A stretch of 64,000 bases of DNA from CAINVV01 sp963663675 (GCA_963663675.1 OY760498.1:1612001-1676000), one strand, 5' to 3'; positions 26,123 to 34,881 are shown, counted from the stretch's first letter. Notes: a model not told the origin generated them from the sequence alone. Numbers and translations are program-made.

Positions 26123-26137
26123 ACCCGGTATCCGGGT
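26123..26137. terminator. hairpin between convergent ridA-like and gntR genes
   Basis: ACCCGG-TAT-CCGGGT forms a six-pair GC-rich stem in the 40-base gap between two convergent stop codons. No immediate T-tract follows, so terminator function is inferred from position only. Confidence 0.35.
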
Positions 26138-26148
26138 AATCCGATTGC

Positions 26149-26883
26149 CTAGAAATTTCCGCTTAATACAAATTCGTCAGTGTTGCAGAACACCTGGCTG
26201 TAAAGGTATATCCCTTCGCGGTTGGTCTCGATTTTGCGGTTTAACTGAACAACGGGATGACCTGGTGGCACTCCGAAATATTTTTGCAGCCTTTCATCGG
26301 CAGTAATGGCCAGGATACGTTGTTCTCCACCCCTGACTTCCAGGCGGTAGTTTTTTCTAAGTACGTCGAACAATGATTTGTTTTCCAGGTTTCTGCCGAG
26401 AAACCGCGGAAAATTAATATGGGGGATCATGGTGATGTCAAAAAAAACCGGTTTGTTGTTGACCAGCCTGAGCCGTTCCAGGTAAATACAGCCTGATTCC
26501 AGTTCCACTTTGGAAAGGGAAAATGAGAATGCTTCTGTCCAGTTCCTGATCTCCGGGGGAACGATAATCCTGGTTAGAAGATTTTCTTTGCCCACGGCAG
26601 ATGTGGTTCCTTTCATGGCAAGTATTCCGACTCCTTTCGGAGCCCCCTTCACGATACTTCCTTTCCCCTGGTGCCTGACGATAAATCCTTCATTTGAAAG
26701 ACGGTCCAGCGCTTTTCTCACTGTAGGCCGGGTTACTTTGTGAAGCGCACACAATTCATTTTCAGAAGGAAGAAGATCCCCTTCGCGATACACTCCTTCA
26801 TTTATGTGCTGGCGCAATATTTCGTAAACCTTGCTGTGCTGGGGAAGGGAAACAGAATATTCCGCAGTTTTATCAGTTTTCAC
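26149..26883 (-). CDS. GntR-family (HutC/UTRA-type) transcriptional repressor
   Basis: A winged-helix DNA-binding domain (SKVYEILRQHINEGVYREGDLLPSEN, then VTRPTVRKALDRLSNEGFI) is joined to a UTRA ligand-binding domain (YLERLRLVNNKPVFF, ending LYSQVFCNTDEFVLSG). The frame is open to an ATG at 26958, but a good -7 promoter box (26916-26923) lies inside that extension, so the GTG at 26881-26883 (then KTDKTAEYSV) is the better start, giving 245 residues. It is divergent from the E2-E3-E1 operon. Its likely operators, HutC-like TTGTAT/TACAA palindromes, are at 26944-26954 and 27042-27057. The effector is probably a sugar phosphate or organic acid from that pathway. Confidence 0.88.
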   Translation of the reverse strand: MKTDKTAEYSVSLPQHSKVYEILRQHINEGVYREGDLLPSENELCALHKVTRPTVRKALDRLSNEGFIVRHQGKGSIVKGAPKGVGILAMKGTTSAVGKENLLTRIIVPPEIRNWTEAFSFSLSKVELESGCIYLERLRLVNNKPVFFDITMIPHINFPRFLGRNLENKSLFDVLRKNYRLEVRGGEQRILAITADERLQKYFGVPPGHPVVQLNRKIETNREGIYLYSQVFCNTDEFVLSGNF

Positions 26884-26915
26884 TTTTTTATGTATAACTT
26901 TCTGATTCCAATCCT

Positions 26916-26923
26916 CAAAGATA
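26916..26923 (-). promoter_or_regulatory. -7 element of the gntR promoter
   Basis: On the minus strand this is TATCTTTG, a full TAnnTTTG match. The nearest -33 TTTG (26940-26943 on this strand) is 16 bases away, slightly short. Transcription would start near 26909, about 26 bases before the GTG at 26883. Confidence 0.5.
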
Positions 26924-26943
26924 AAATATTTTTGTTGTACAAA

Positions 26944-26954
26944 TTGTATATACA
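26944..26954. promoter_or_regulatory. candidate GntR operator at the gntR promoter
   Basis: TTGTATATACA (perfect core TGTATATACA, 26945-26954) resembles one arm and a half of the HutC-type site CTTGTATnTACAAG. It adjoins the -33 region of the gntR promoter, which suits autoregulation, and overlaps a second small palindrome TACAAATTGTA (26938-26948). Confidence 0.45.
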
Positions 26955-27041
26955 TCATTTTTTTGAATAATATATTTAAGTATCAGTTTGTGAGGTGTTT
27001 GATAAATATATTATTGGTTAGAAAAAATTAGTTAATACATT

Positions 27042-27057
27042 ACTTGTATTTACAAGT
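27042..27057. promoter_or_regulatory. candidate GntR operator at the E2-E3-E1 operon promoter
   Basis: ACTTGTATTTACAAGT has 7-base arms with a 2-base centre and is nearly identical to the known HutC-family site CTTGTATGTACAAG. It overlaps the -33 TTG at 27044-27046, where a bound repressor would block RNA polymerase. Confidence 0.65.
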
Positions 27058-27074
27058 TGATTTATTTAGCTTTG
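27044..27074 (+). promoter_or_regulatory. Bacteroidota-type promoter of the dehydrogenase operon
   Basis: TTG (27044-27046), 20 bases, then TAGCTTTG (27067-27074), a full TAnnTTTG match. Transcription would start near 27081, only about 11 bases before the ATG at 27092. The -33 lies inside the palindromic operator. Confidence 0.7.
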
Positions 27075-27091
27075 TCAAAAAAAATGAAAAC

Positions 27092-28414
27092 ATGGCTGTG
27101 ACTGTGATCATGCCCAAACAGGGGCAATCTGTTGAAAGTTGTATTCTTACAGAGATTCCAAAAAAATGCGGTGAAAAAGTAGCCAGGGGTGAGCTTCTGT
27201 TTGCCTATGAAACGGACAAGGCTTCATTTGAAGAGTTTGCCCCTGTAGATGGAACTATTCTGCAGTTTTACTTTGAAACAGGTGATGAAGTGCCGGTATT
27301 AAAGGATGTTTGTGTGATCGGTGAAGCCGGTGAGAAGGTTGAGAGAACCGTAGCTGATACTGCCATTGTTGAAAAGGAAGTATCAAAATCCTTACAGGTA
27401 GCTGAAAAGCAATTTGAGCAGGTTCAGTCCGTTTTCACTGATGAATCCGTAATGGACGTTATTGGATTTGTATCTCCCCGTGCCAGGGCCCGGGCAGAAA
27501 ATGAGGGTCTCAATATCTCAACAATAAGGGGAACAGGGCCAAAAGGAAGGATCATCGAAAGGGATATTCTTGCCTGCATCGCATCCAAACCCAAAACGAC
27601 ACCACTGGCCAAAAAGAAGGCAGAAGTGGAGCAGTTGTGCACGGATTGCACCGGTAGCGGACTCGGAGGTGCCATCACTGCAAAAGACCTGAAACAGCCG
27701 GGAGTTGTCCCGTCTGATGATTTTGAAATTAAGAAACTGTCCAACATTCGTAAGCTGATCGCCAAAGCGATGCTTAATTCCTTGCAGAATTCGGCCCAGC
27801 TCACGCACCATTTGTCTGCTGATGCAAGACAAATCACACAAATCAGGAAAGTGGTCAAAAAGGCTGTAGATGAAGGATATCCGACCAACATCACCCTGAA
27901 CGACCTGATCTGTTTTGCTGTCATCAAAGCATTGAAAAAATTTCCCCAGGTGAACAGCCATTTTATGGATGACTCCATGAAATATTTCAGGAAGGTGCAT
28001 TTGGGAATTGCTGTAGATACCGACCGCGGACTGATGGTTCCTGTGATCAGGAATGCCGATGACCTTTCCATACAGGGATTGTCCAATCAATTGAGGGAAC
28101 TGGCTGCTTCCTGCAAAAAGGGGAGTGTAAATCCGGAACTTCTATCTTCTGAAGCTGCAACCTTTACAGTTTCTAATTTGGGCAATTACGGAGTCGAAAT
28201 GTTTACTCCTGTTATCAACCTTCCGCAATCAGCCATACTTGGAGTAAATACCATCATTCCCAGGCCAAAAGATCTGGGAGAAGGGGTTTACGCCTTTGTA
28301 CCACATCTTGGTTTGAGCCTGACTTATAATCATCAAGCCCTTGATGGCGGAGAAGCTACCCGGTTTTTGAAACAAATTGCGACAGAAATCGAAAACTTAA
28401 CCATTGAACTTTAA
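27092..28414 (+). CDS. dihydrolipoamide acyltransferase (E2) of a 2-oxo-acid/acyloin dehydrogenase complex
   Basis: From the ATG at 27092 (MAVTVIMPKQGQ) the 440 residues show a lipoyl domain (about 1-78) with the lipoylated Lys in ETDKASFE; an E3-binding domain VSPRARARAENEG...GTGPKGRIIERD near 127-165; a second, shorter and diverged E3-binding-like segment (TTPLAKKKAEVEQL, then ITAKDL) near 185-215; and the CAT-type catalytic domain ending with NHQALDGGEA (active His). An upstream TTG at 27044 in the same frame overlaps the promoter and is rejected. It transfers the acyl group from lipoate to CoA. First gene of the operon; the E3 gene starts 18 bases later. Confidence 0.92.
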   Translation: MAVTVIMPKQGQSVESCILTEIPKKCGEKVARGELLFAYETDKASFEEFAPVDGTILQFYFETGDEVPVLKDVCVIGEAGEKVERTVADTAIVEKEVSKSLQVAEKQFEQVQSVFTDESVMDVIGFVSPRARARAENEGLNISTIRGTGPKGRIIERDILACIASKPKTTPLAKKKAEVEQLCTDCTGSGLGGAITAKDLKQPGVVPSDDFEIKKLSNIRKLIAKAMLNSLQNSAQLTHHLSADARQITQIRKVVKKAVDEGYPTNITLNDLICFAVIKALKKFPQVNSHFMDDSMKYFRKVHLGIAVDTDRGLMVPVIRNADDLSIQGLSNQLRELAASCKKGSVNPELLSSEAATFTVSNLGNYGVEMFTPVINLPQSAILGVNTIIPRPKDLGEGVYAFVPHLGLSLTYNHQALDGGEATRFLKQIATEIENLTIEL

Positions 28415-28432
28415 CAATTAAGCAATATCAAG

Positions 28433-29797
28433 ATGAGTAAAAATTATGATCTGGCAATTATCGGTGGTGGACCTGCAGGATATGTTGCAGCTGAACGCGC
28501 CGGACACAAAGGACTTAAAGTAGTTCTGATAGAAAAAGGTGAACTGGGCGGTGTATGCCTTAATGAAGGTTGTATCCCGACGAAAACACTGCTTTACAGC
28601 GCTAAATTGTACGATAATGCGATCGGAGCCGATAAATATGGTGTTCATGCCTCGGAAGTTTCTTTCGATTTTGGAAAAATGATGTCCAGAAAAGAAAAAG
28701 TAGTAAAAAAACTCGTGGGCGGAGTAGGTTTTAGTATGAAGGAAAACCACGTTGAGGTGCTCAAAAAAGAGGCTTTTATCAAGGGACGTTCCGCTTCAGG
28801 AATTTCCATAATGGCCGGAGAGGACGAGATTGAAGCCTCCAACCTGCTGATATGCACCGGGTCAGAGGCATTTGTCCCCCCGATTCCGGGTCTGGGAACA
28901 CCAAATGAGACCATACTGACCAATAGGGAAATCCTGCAGTTGAAAGAATTGCCAGCCTCCCTGGTCGTAATTGGCGGTGGTGTAATCGGAATGGAGTTCG
29001 CCAGTTTCTTCAATTCACTCGGCACAAAAGTGACCATCATAGAGATGCTCCCCGAAATTCTGACCGGAATGGACAGCGAGATGAGTGTCCTGATGCGCCA
29101 GACCTACGCCAAAAAAGGTATAACTTTCCATTTATCATCGAAGGTAACTGAAGTCAAAGGTACAGAGGTCATCTTTGAAAAAGACGGTAAAACCGAATCT
29201 GTTTCCGGTGACAAGATCCTGGTAAGTGTTGGACGTAAGCCAGTCACCAAAGGATTTGGCCTTGAGAACCTGGGCGTCGAACTCGACAGGGGAGGTATCA
29301 AAGTGGACGAGAAGATGAGAACCAATGTCCCGAATGTTTTTGCTGCCGGCGATGTTACAGGGTTCTCCCTGCTGGCTCATACCGCAAGCCGTGAGGGGGA
29401 AGTGGTGGTCAACAACCTGACCGGCAGGAACGACAGGATGCGCTACAACGCCATCCCGGGAGTTGTCTATACCAATCCCGAGTTTTCGGGAACCGGTTTG
29501 ACTGAAGAGAAGGCAAAAGAACAAAACATTCCATACCGGGTGGTTAAACTGCCAATGACCTATGCCGGTCGTTTTGTTGCTGAAAATGAGGGTTTTAATG
29601 GTATGTGTAAAGTTGTTGTGGGTGAGAAATACGGGGAAGTACTGGGTGTTCATATGTTGGGAAATCCTTCCAGCGAGATGATTTATGGTGCCTGTATGGC
29701 TATTGAGATGGAAATGACCCTCAAGGAGATGGAAGAGGTTGTCTTCCCGCATCCAACTGTTTCAGAGATATTTAAAGAGTCCGTTTTTCGTTTCTGA
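28433..29797 (+). CDS. lpdA: dihydrolipoyl dehydrogenase (E3)
   Basis: A FAD flavoprotein that reoxidises the E2 lipoyl group and reduces NAD+. Seen: the N-terminal FAD motif IIGGGPAGYVAAERA, the redox disulphide in GVCLNEGCIPTKT (CxxxxC), the NAD motif VVIGGGVIGMEFASF and the C-terminal active-site FPHPTVSEIFKE (His/Glu pair). The 454-residue length is normal. It lies in an operon between E2 and E1 genes, so it is dedicated to this complex instead of being the general pyruvate dehydrogenase E3, although sharing cannot be excluded. Confidence 0.95.
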   Translation: MSKNYDLAIIGGGPAGYVAAERAGHKGLKVVLIEKGELGGVCLNEGCIPTKTLLYSAKLYDNAIGADKYGVHASEVSFDFGKMMSRKEKVVKKLVGGVGFSMKENHVEVLKKEAFIKGRSASGISIMAGEDEIEASNLLICTGSEAFVPPIPGLGTPNETILTNREILQLKELPASLVVIGGGVIGMEFASFFNSLGTKVTIIEMLPEILTGMDSEMSVLMRQTYAKKGITFHLSSKVTEVKGTEVIFEKDGKTESVSGDKILVSVGRKPVTKGFGLENLGVELDRGGIKVDEKMRTNVPNVFAAGDVTGFSLLAHTASREGEVVVNNLTGRNDRMRYNAIPGVVYTNPEFSGTGLTEEKAKEQNIPYRVVKLPMTYAGRFVAENEGFNGMCKVVVGEKYGEVLGVHMLGNPSSEMIYGACMAIEMEMTLKEMEEVVFPHPTVSEIFKESVFRF

Positions 29798-29907
29798 ATT
29801 CAATGATTGTCCAATGTCGAATCATTCCATGTCTGAATGATGATATTATTAAAATATGTGTTTAACCCAACTTGCAAATACCATTTGTCAGTTGTCAATT
29901 AATTATT

Positions 29908-32376
29908 ATGCCTAAAGTTCAGTTTATTGATCCGTATGTAGCCAGGAAAGCCGGCAAAATCACATTTAAACCGATACCGGTTAACCAGTACAATAAGTCA
30001 GTTCAGGAGGAAAAACAGAATTTCTCCAACGAAGAGCTGACCCGGATTTACCACGACATGGTAGTAATCAGGGAGTTTGAGACCATGCTGAACTTGATCA
30101 AGACGACGGGTGAATACAGTGGAGTCCCCTATGATCACCCCGGTCCTGCCCACCTGTCCATCGGACAGGAAGCGTCGGCGGTTGGTATGGCTTATACATT
30201 GACTGTGGATGATTTTATCTTTGGATCACACCGAAGTCACGGTGAGATACTGGCAAAAGGATTGAGCGCGATTAATAAACTGGATGACAAGGAATTGATA
30301 GAGATCATGGAGAATTTCTTCGATGGTACAATTTTGAAGATTGTTCAGAAGGGATTCAAAGGCTCTGTTAAGGAACTCGGCCGTAAATTTCTTGTTTATG
30401 GAACACTGGCAGAGATTTTTGCACGGGAAACGGGCTTCAACAAAGGTCTGGGCGGGAGTATGCACGCATTTTTTACTCCTTTCGGTGTATATCCCAACAA
30501 TGCAATTGTGGGTGGAAGCGGCGATATAGCCGTTGGAGCCGCGTTGTACAAAAAGGTGAACCGCAAAAAAGGAGTGGTGGTAGCCAATATCGGTGATGCT
30601 TCCATGGCTTGCGGCCCGGTCTGGGAAGGAATCTCTTTCGCAGCCATGGACCAGTTTACGCAACTTTGGGAAGATGGCATGAAAGGCGGTCTGCCGGTCA
30701 TATTCAATGTCATGAACAACCAGTATGGCATGGGCGGGCAAACCGCCGGTGAGACTATGGGTTATGGCATGGCTGCCCGTATCGGGGCCGGTGTGAACCC
30801 GGACCAGATGCATGCAGAGAGGGTTGACGGATATAATCCGCTGGCCGTTATAGATGCCTACAGGAGGAAATTACAAATATTGGAAGAGAAAAAAGGTCCG
30901 GTTTTACTGGAAGTTTTAACATACAGGTTCAGCGGGCACTCCCCGTCTGATGCATCCTCCTACCGTTCCAGGGAAGAGGTGGAAGCATGGCAGAACCAGG
31001 ATTGTATCCACACTTATGCGAAAAACCTGGTGGATGCAGGTGTGACTGATCATAAAACACTGGATGGAATCTGGGACGAGATCAAAACCCTTATGGTTGA
31101 GCTTCTTAAGTTATCTATTGATGAGTCTGTTTCTCCCAGGATGGACATACACAAAAGGCCTGAACAAATCGGTGGAATGATGTTTTCTGAAACTCCGACT
31201 GTCTCCATGGAGTCAAGGGAGGTGGAAGTCAATCATCCGCTTGCTGAAAACCCACGTGTTGTACAACTGGCTAAAAAGGAAAGGTATGCTTTTGATTCTG
31301 TGGGTAAACCATTCTCTAAAATGAAGCAATATCAGCTTCGTGACGGTATTTTTGAAGCCATAATAGATCGTTTTTACAAAGATCCGACACTAATCGCCTA
31401 TGGAGAAGAGAACCGCGACTGGGGTGGTGCATTTGCCGTCTACCGTGGGCTGACAGAGGCTTTACCCTATCACAGGCTGTTCAATTCTCCCATTTCAGAG
31501 GCTTCAATTGTCGGTACTGCAATTGGTTATGCCATGTGCGGGGGCAGGGTAATTCCTGAGATCATGTATTGTGATTTCCTGGGACGTTGTGGCGACGAAG
31601 TGTTCAATCAGCTTCCAAAATGGCAGGCTATGAGCGGCAATGTGCTCAAAATGCCAGTGGTACTGCGCGTTTCTGTCGGTTCGAAATACGGTGCACAGCA
31701 CTCACAAGACTGGACCTCACTTGTAGCTCATATACCGGGACTTAAGGTCGTTTTTCCTGTAACTCCTTATGATGCAAAGGGATTGATGAATTCAGCCCTG
31801 CAAGGAACAGATCCCGTTATTTTCTTTGAAAGCCAGCGTGTCTATGATATAGGGGAACAGTTTCATGCTGGAGGCGTCCCGGAAGGGTATTATGAAATTC
31901 CGCTCGGAGAACCTGATGTTAAAAAAGCAGGTAAAGACATAACCATACTGACTATCGGGGCAACGTTGTACCGTGCACTGGAAGCAGCGAAAATCCTTGA
32001 AGAAAAGTATGGTCTTTCTGCGGAAGTAATTGATGCAAGGTCACTTGTACCATTTAATTATGAGCTTGTGATTGAATCCGTAAAGAAAACCGGACGTATA
32101 ATAATATCAGGTGATGCCAACAGTCGCGGATCATTTTTGAATGACCTGGCACGGAACATTACTGAACTGACATTCGACTATCTAGATGCTCCACCTGTTG
32201 TTGTTGGCTCAAGGAACTGGATCACACCTGCTTACGAGCTGGAAGAAGCTTTCTTCCCGCAACCGGAATGGTTCCTTGATGCAATACATGAAAAGATCGT
32301 CCCGCTTGCCGGATATGTTGCAGGTGAGAACTTTACAGATTTGGAACAGATCAGGAGAGCTAAACTGGGAATTTGA
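29908..32376 (+). CDS. fused E1 alpha/beta of a TPP-dependent 2-oxo-acid or acyloin dehydrogenase
   Basis: From the ATG at 29908 (MPKVQFIDPYV) there are 822 residues. The alpha half has PAHLSIGQEASAVG, the stretch SMHAFF and the TPP motif IGDASMACG...NVMNNQYGMG near 230-280. The beta half, from about 485, has TLIAYGEENRDWGG, a PISEASIVGTAIGYAM core, LRVSVGSKYGAQHSQDW and the C-terminal transketolase domain ITILTIGATL. It decarboxylates a 2-oxo acid or cleaves an acyloin and passes the acyl unit to E2. The gap to lpdA is 110 bases and holds a small hairpin (29802-29826). A TTG at 29872 is an alternative start. The substrate class, pyruvate-like, branched-chain or acetoin-like, is not decided by the sequence. 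Confidence 0.9.
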   Translation: MPKVQFIDPYVARKAGKITFKPIPVNQYNKSVQEEKQNFSNEELTRIYHDMVVIREFETMLNLIKTTGEYSGVPYDHPGPAHLSIGQEASAVGMAYTLTVDDFIFGSHRSHGEILAKGLSAINKLDDKELIEIMENFFDGTILKIVQKGFKGSVKELGRKFLVYGTLAEIFARETGFNKGLGGSMHAFFTPFGVYPNNAIVGGSGDIAVGAALYKKVNRKKGVVVANIGDASMACGPVWEGISFAAMDQFTQLWEDGMKGGLPVIFNVMNNQYGMGGQTAGETMGYGMAARIGAGVNPDQMHAERVDGYNPLAVIDAYRRKLQILEEKKGPVLLEVLTYRFSGHSPSDASSYRSREEVEAWQNQDCIHTYAKNLVDAGVTDHKTLDGIWDEIKTLMVELLKLSIDESVSPRMDIHKRPEQIGGMMFSETPTVSMESREVEVNHPLAENPRVVQLAKKERYAFDSVGKPFSKMKQYQLRDGIFEAIIDRFYKDPTLIAYGEENRDWGGAFAVYRGLTEALPYHRLFNSPISEASIVGTAIGYAMCGGRVIPEIMYCDFLGRCGDEVFNQLPKWQAMSGNVLKMPVVLRVSVGSKYGAQHSQDWTSLVAHIPGLKVVFPVTPYDAKGLMNSALQGTDPVIFFESQRVYDIGEQFHAGGVPEGYYEIPLGEPDVKKAGKDITILTIGATLYRALEAAKILEEKYGLSAEVIDARSLVPFNYELVIESVKKTGRIIISGDANSRGSFLNDLARNITELTFDYLDAPPVVVGSRNWITPAYELEEAFFPQPEWFLDAIHEKIVPLAGYVAGENFTDLEQIRRAKLGI

Positions 32377-32390
32377 AAATTAGCAGACCA

Positions 32391-33650
32391 ATGATACAAA
32401 ATACCGGTAATAAGGGCTTCTGGGCACTCTTCCCTTCGAGGGAGGAGCTTTTGAGCTGGTTCAAAACCTATGGTGCAGACAAGACCTTGTCTGTGAACGC
32501 GCATCTGCATACGCCTTATTCTTTCAGCGCCTTCAGGGATATCCCTCAGGCATTGGATATGGCTGTTGCTGAGGATGTCAGGGTGATGGGAATCAATGAT
32601 TTCTATACAACTGACGGGTACGGCGAATGGGCGGCCGAGGCCTCATCCAGGGGAATTTTCCCGCTATTTAACATTGAATACATCAGTCTGAATAAGGCAG
32701 ATCAACTGGCAGGACTGAAGGTAAATGATCCCGGTAACCCTGGCAGAACTTATCTTAGCGGGAAGGGACTTGCTTTCCCAGCCAGGATGGATGTACCCTA
32801 TGCCTCCGCATTGGACTCAGTCAGGTATGAGTCAAACAAGCACGTTGCCGGTATGTGCCTCAGGCTGAATCAGTTACTTCAGCAGGTGGAAGCAGGCTTT
32901 TCACTTGATTTTGAAGATATTAAGGCCGATATGACCAAGGGAATGGTGCGTGAACGGCATTTGGCCCGGGCGCTTCGTGAAAAAATTGATAGTTGCTATA
33001 TTACAGCAGATTACAAAAATTATTTTTACTCAAAGCTTTTTGGTGGGAAAGCATTGGCTTCAGAGCCGGGAAACGCTGCGGCTGTTGAGAATGAACTTAG
33101 GAGCAACCTTTTGAAAGCCGGCGGTCCGGCCTTCATCCCGGAACCACCTGAAGCATTCCTGGAATCGGACATGGTTTGCAGGATGATACTGAACCAGGGC
33201 GGAATCCCTACCTATCCGTTTCTGGCTGACGATGCAAACGGGAAGTTTACTCATTTTGAAGAATCGAAGGAAGCAGCCGCCAAAACACTTAGGGAGCGCA
33301 ATATCTGGTCTGTAGAGTTTATTACCACCAGGAACAGCCTGGAAGTGCTGGAAGATTACGTTTTATATTTTCAGCACGAAGGATTTCTCGTTTCATTGGG
33401 AAGTGAACACAATACACCTGCCATGGAGCCTGTTGAACTGTTTGCCCGGAAGGGCACTGTGCTGTCACCGGTTTTGAAGGAGGCCAACTACCGCGGAGCC
33501 TGTCTGCTGGCGGCACACCAATATCTGTTCAACAGGGAAGGTACCGGTTATCTTGATCCGGTTGGGAAACCAATGTTGAATAAGCAGGATGATTTTGTCG
33601 TGCTTGGAAAAGCATTAATTGAATATTTAAATAAGCAATCTCATGCATGA
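32391..33650 (+). CDS. PHP-domain-like protein of the dehydrogenase operon
   Basis: The N-terminal NAHLHTPYSFSAF (His38, His40 from the ATG at 32391) is the HxH metal motif of the PHP superfamily, and MGINDFYTTDG follows as expected for the next strand. Later GGIPTYPF and LVSLGSEHNTPAM look like the conserved metal-ligand regions near the C-terminus. The 419-residue length is larger than a simple PHP hydrolase. An in-frame TTG at 32373 overlaps the E1 stop; the ATG is preferred. The next gene overlaps this stop by 8 bases, so the proteins are co-translated. A metal-dependent phosphoesterase acting on a sugar phosphate is possible, but no function is established. Confidence 0.75.
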   Translation: MIQNTGNKGFWALFPSREELLSWFKTYGADKTLSVNAHLHTPYSFSAFRDIPQALDMAVAEDVRVMGINDFYTTDGYGEWAAEASSRGIFPLFNIEYISLNKADQLAGLKVNDPGNPGRTYLSGKGLAFPARMDVPYASALDSVRYESNKHVAGMCLRLNQLLQQVEAGFSLDFEDIKADMTKGMVRERHLARALREKIDSCYITADYKNYFYSKLFGGKALASEPGNAAAVENELRSNLLKAGGPAFIPEPPEAFLESDMVCRMILNQGGIPTYPFLADDANGKFTHFEESKEAAAKTLRERNIWSVEFITTRNSLEVLEDYVLYFQHEGFLVSLGSEHNTPAMEPVELFARKGTVLSPVLKEANYRGACLLAAHQYLFNREGTGYLDPVGKPMLNKQDDFVVLGKALIEYLNKQSHA

Positions 33651-34833
33651 GGCAGTAGTTAACCAGGTTCTTCCGGCATTGAGGATGCTGGCATCGAGGG
33701 ATAAAGTTCTGACAGTGCGATTCGATGACCGGGAAATATTTTCCAAACTGAAGGGAGAAAACGAGTTAAAGGAAATTCCGTTCATTCCCGCTGAAGCAAC
33801 TGTTTTGGTAGTGGACGAAACCTTGGAACCCGCCGGGATTGTTTCAGATCTTGAAGTCAAGCTTTCCATGTGGAAAGATGAAAGAAAGGATTATCCTGAT
33901 TATGTGTTGCTTAAAGAAATTGGTTTAGTAGCCTTGTCACCTGATGCGGCACATCTTGGAACTATGCTGGGATACCCGGAGGAGGAAAGGGATTATTTTG
34001 TTGCAACAGGAAGACTGGCCAATAAGATTGCCATCGTAACCGGTGCAGCCATGGGTTTCGGTGCCGGCATTGCTGCAAAATTGTTCCATGAAGGAGCAAA
34101 TGTGGTGATTGCGGACTGGAATGAGGAAGAAGGTGCAAAAATGTATCGCTTCCTGAATGGAGCAGGCCTTGGCAACCGCGCACTTTACGTAAAAGTTGAT
34201 GTTTCTGATGCCGCATCTGTTGAAAATATGATTACCGAAACTATCAGGTGTTTTGGTGGTTTAGATTTGATTATCAGTAATGCAGGAGTTTTGAGGGCCG
34301 GCGGACTCGATGAAATGACGCCCGAGAATTTTACCTTCATGACCGATGTCAATTACAAGGGATATTTCCTTTGTACAAAGTATGCCTCCTCTGTTATGAA
34401 GATTCAGTCTAAATACCGTGCTGATTATTATACAGATATCATTCAGATCAATTCCAAATCAGGATTAAAAGGAAGTAACAGGAATTTTGCCTATTCGGGC
34501 GGTAAATTCGGAGGAATAGGTTTGACCCAGTCATTCGCCATGGAATTGATGCCATTCAGGATTAAGGTAAATTCTGTATGCCCGGGCAATTTCTTTGAAG
34601 GACCCCTTTGGAGCGATCCTGAAAAAGGGCTGTTTGTTCAATATTTAAAGGCGGGTAAAGTTCCCGGTGCAAAGACTATAGCTGATGTAAAGGCATTTTA
34701 TGAGGCCCAGGTACCTGCAGGCAGAGGTTGCAGGGTAATTGATGTTTTCAGGGCCATCTTATACATCATAGAACAGGAATATGAAACTGGTCAGGCTGTA
34801 CCTGTTACAGGCGGGCAGATTATGTTGAGTTAA
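33643..34833 (+). CDS. SDR-family dehydrogenase with N-terminal extension (sorbitol-6-phosphate dehydrogenase-like)
   Basis: Residues from about 126 form a classical SDR: nucleotide motif VTGAAMGFGAGIA near 131-143, NAG (SNAGVL) and the catalytic pattern NSKSG...YSGGK with Tyr284/Lys288. The C-terminal stretch WSDPEKGLFVQYL...KVPGAKT, then RGC and ETGQAVPVTGGQ, is shared with sorbitol-6-phosphate 2-dehydrogenases and the SDR halves of aldolase-dehydrogenase fusions. The first about 125 residues are not SDR and end PDYVLLKEIGLVALSPDAA, reminiscent of the tail of a class II aldolase domain. The start ATG overlaps the PHP gene stop. Confidence 0.82.
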   Translation: MHEAVVNQVLPALRMLASRDKVLTVRFDDREIFSKLKGENELKEIPFIPAEATVLVVDETLEPAGIVSDLEVKLSMWKDERKDYPDYVLLKEIGLVALSPDAAHLGTMLGYPEEERDYFVATGRLANKIAIVTGAAMGFGAGIAAKLFHEGANVVIADWNEEEGAKMYRFLNGAGLGNRALYVKVDVSDAASVENMITETIRCFGGLDLIISNAGVLRAGGLDEMTPENFTFMTDVNYKGYFLCTKYASSVMKIQSKYRADYYTDIIQINSKSGLKGSNRNFAYSGGKFGGIGLTQSFAMELMPFRIKVNSVCPGNFFEGPLWSDPEKGLFVQYLKAGKVPGAKTIADVKAFYEAQVPAGRGCRVIDVFRAILYIIEQEYETGQAVPVTGGQIMLS

Positions 34834-34847
34834 CAGTAATGGAGTTG

Positions 34848-34864
34848 CCGGAGCACGACTCCGG
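34848..34864 (+). other. intercistronic hairpin
   Basis: CCGGAG-CACGA-CTCCGG, a six-pair GC-rich stem in the 48-base gap between the SDR and zinc dehydrogenase genes, with no T-tract. It may protect or separate transcript segments, or be a copy of a small dispersed palindrome. Confidence 0.4.
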
Positions 34865-34881
34865 ACTTGAAAATTTAAAAA

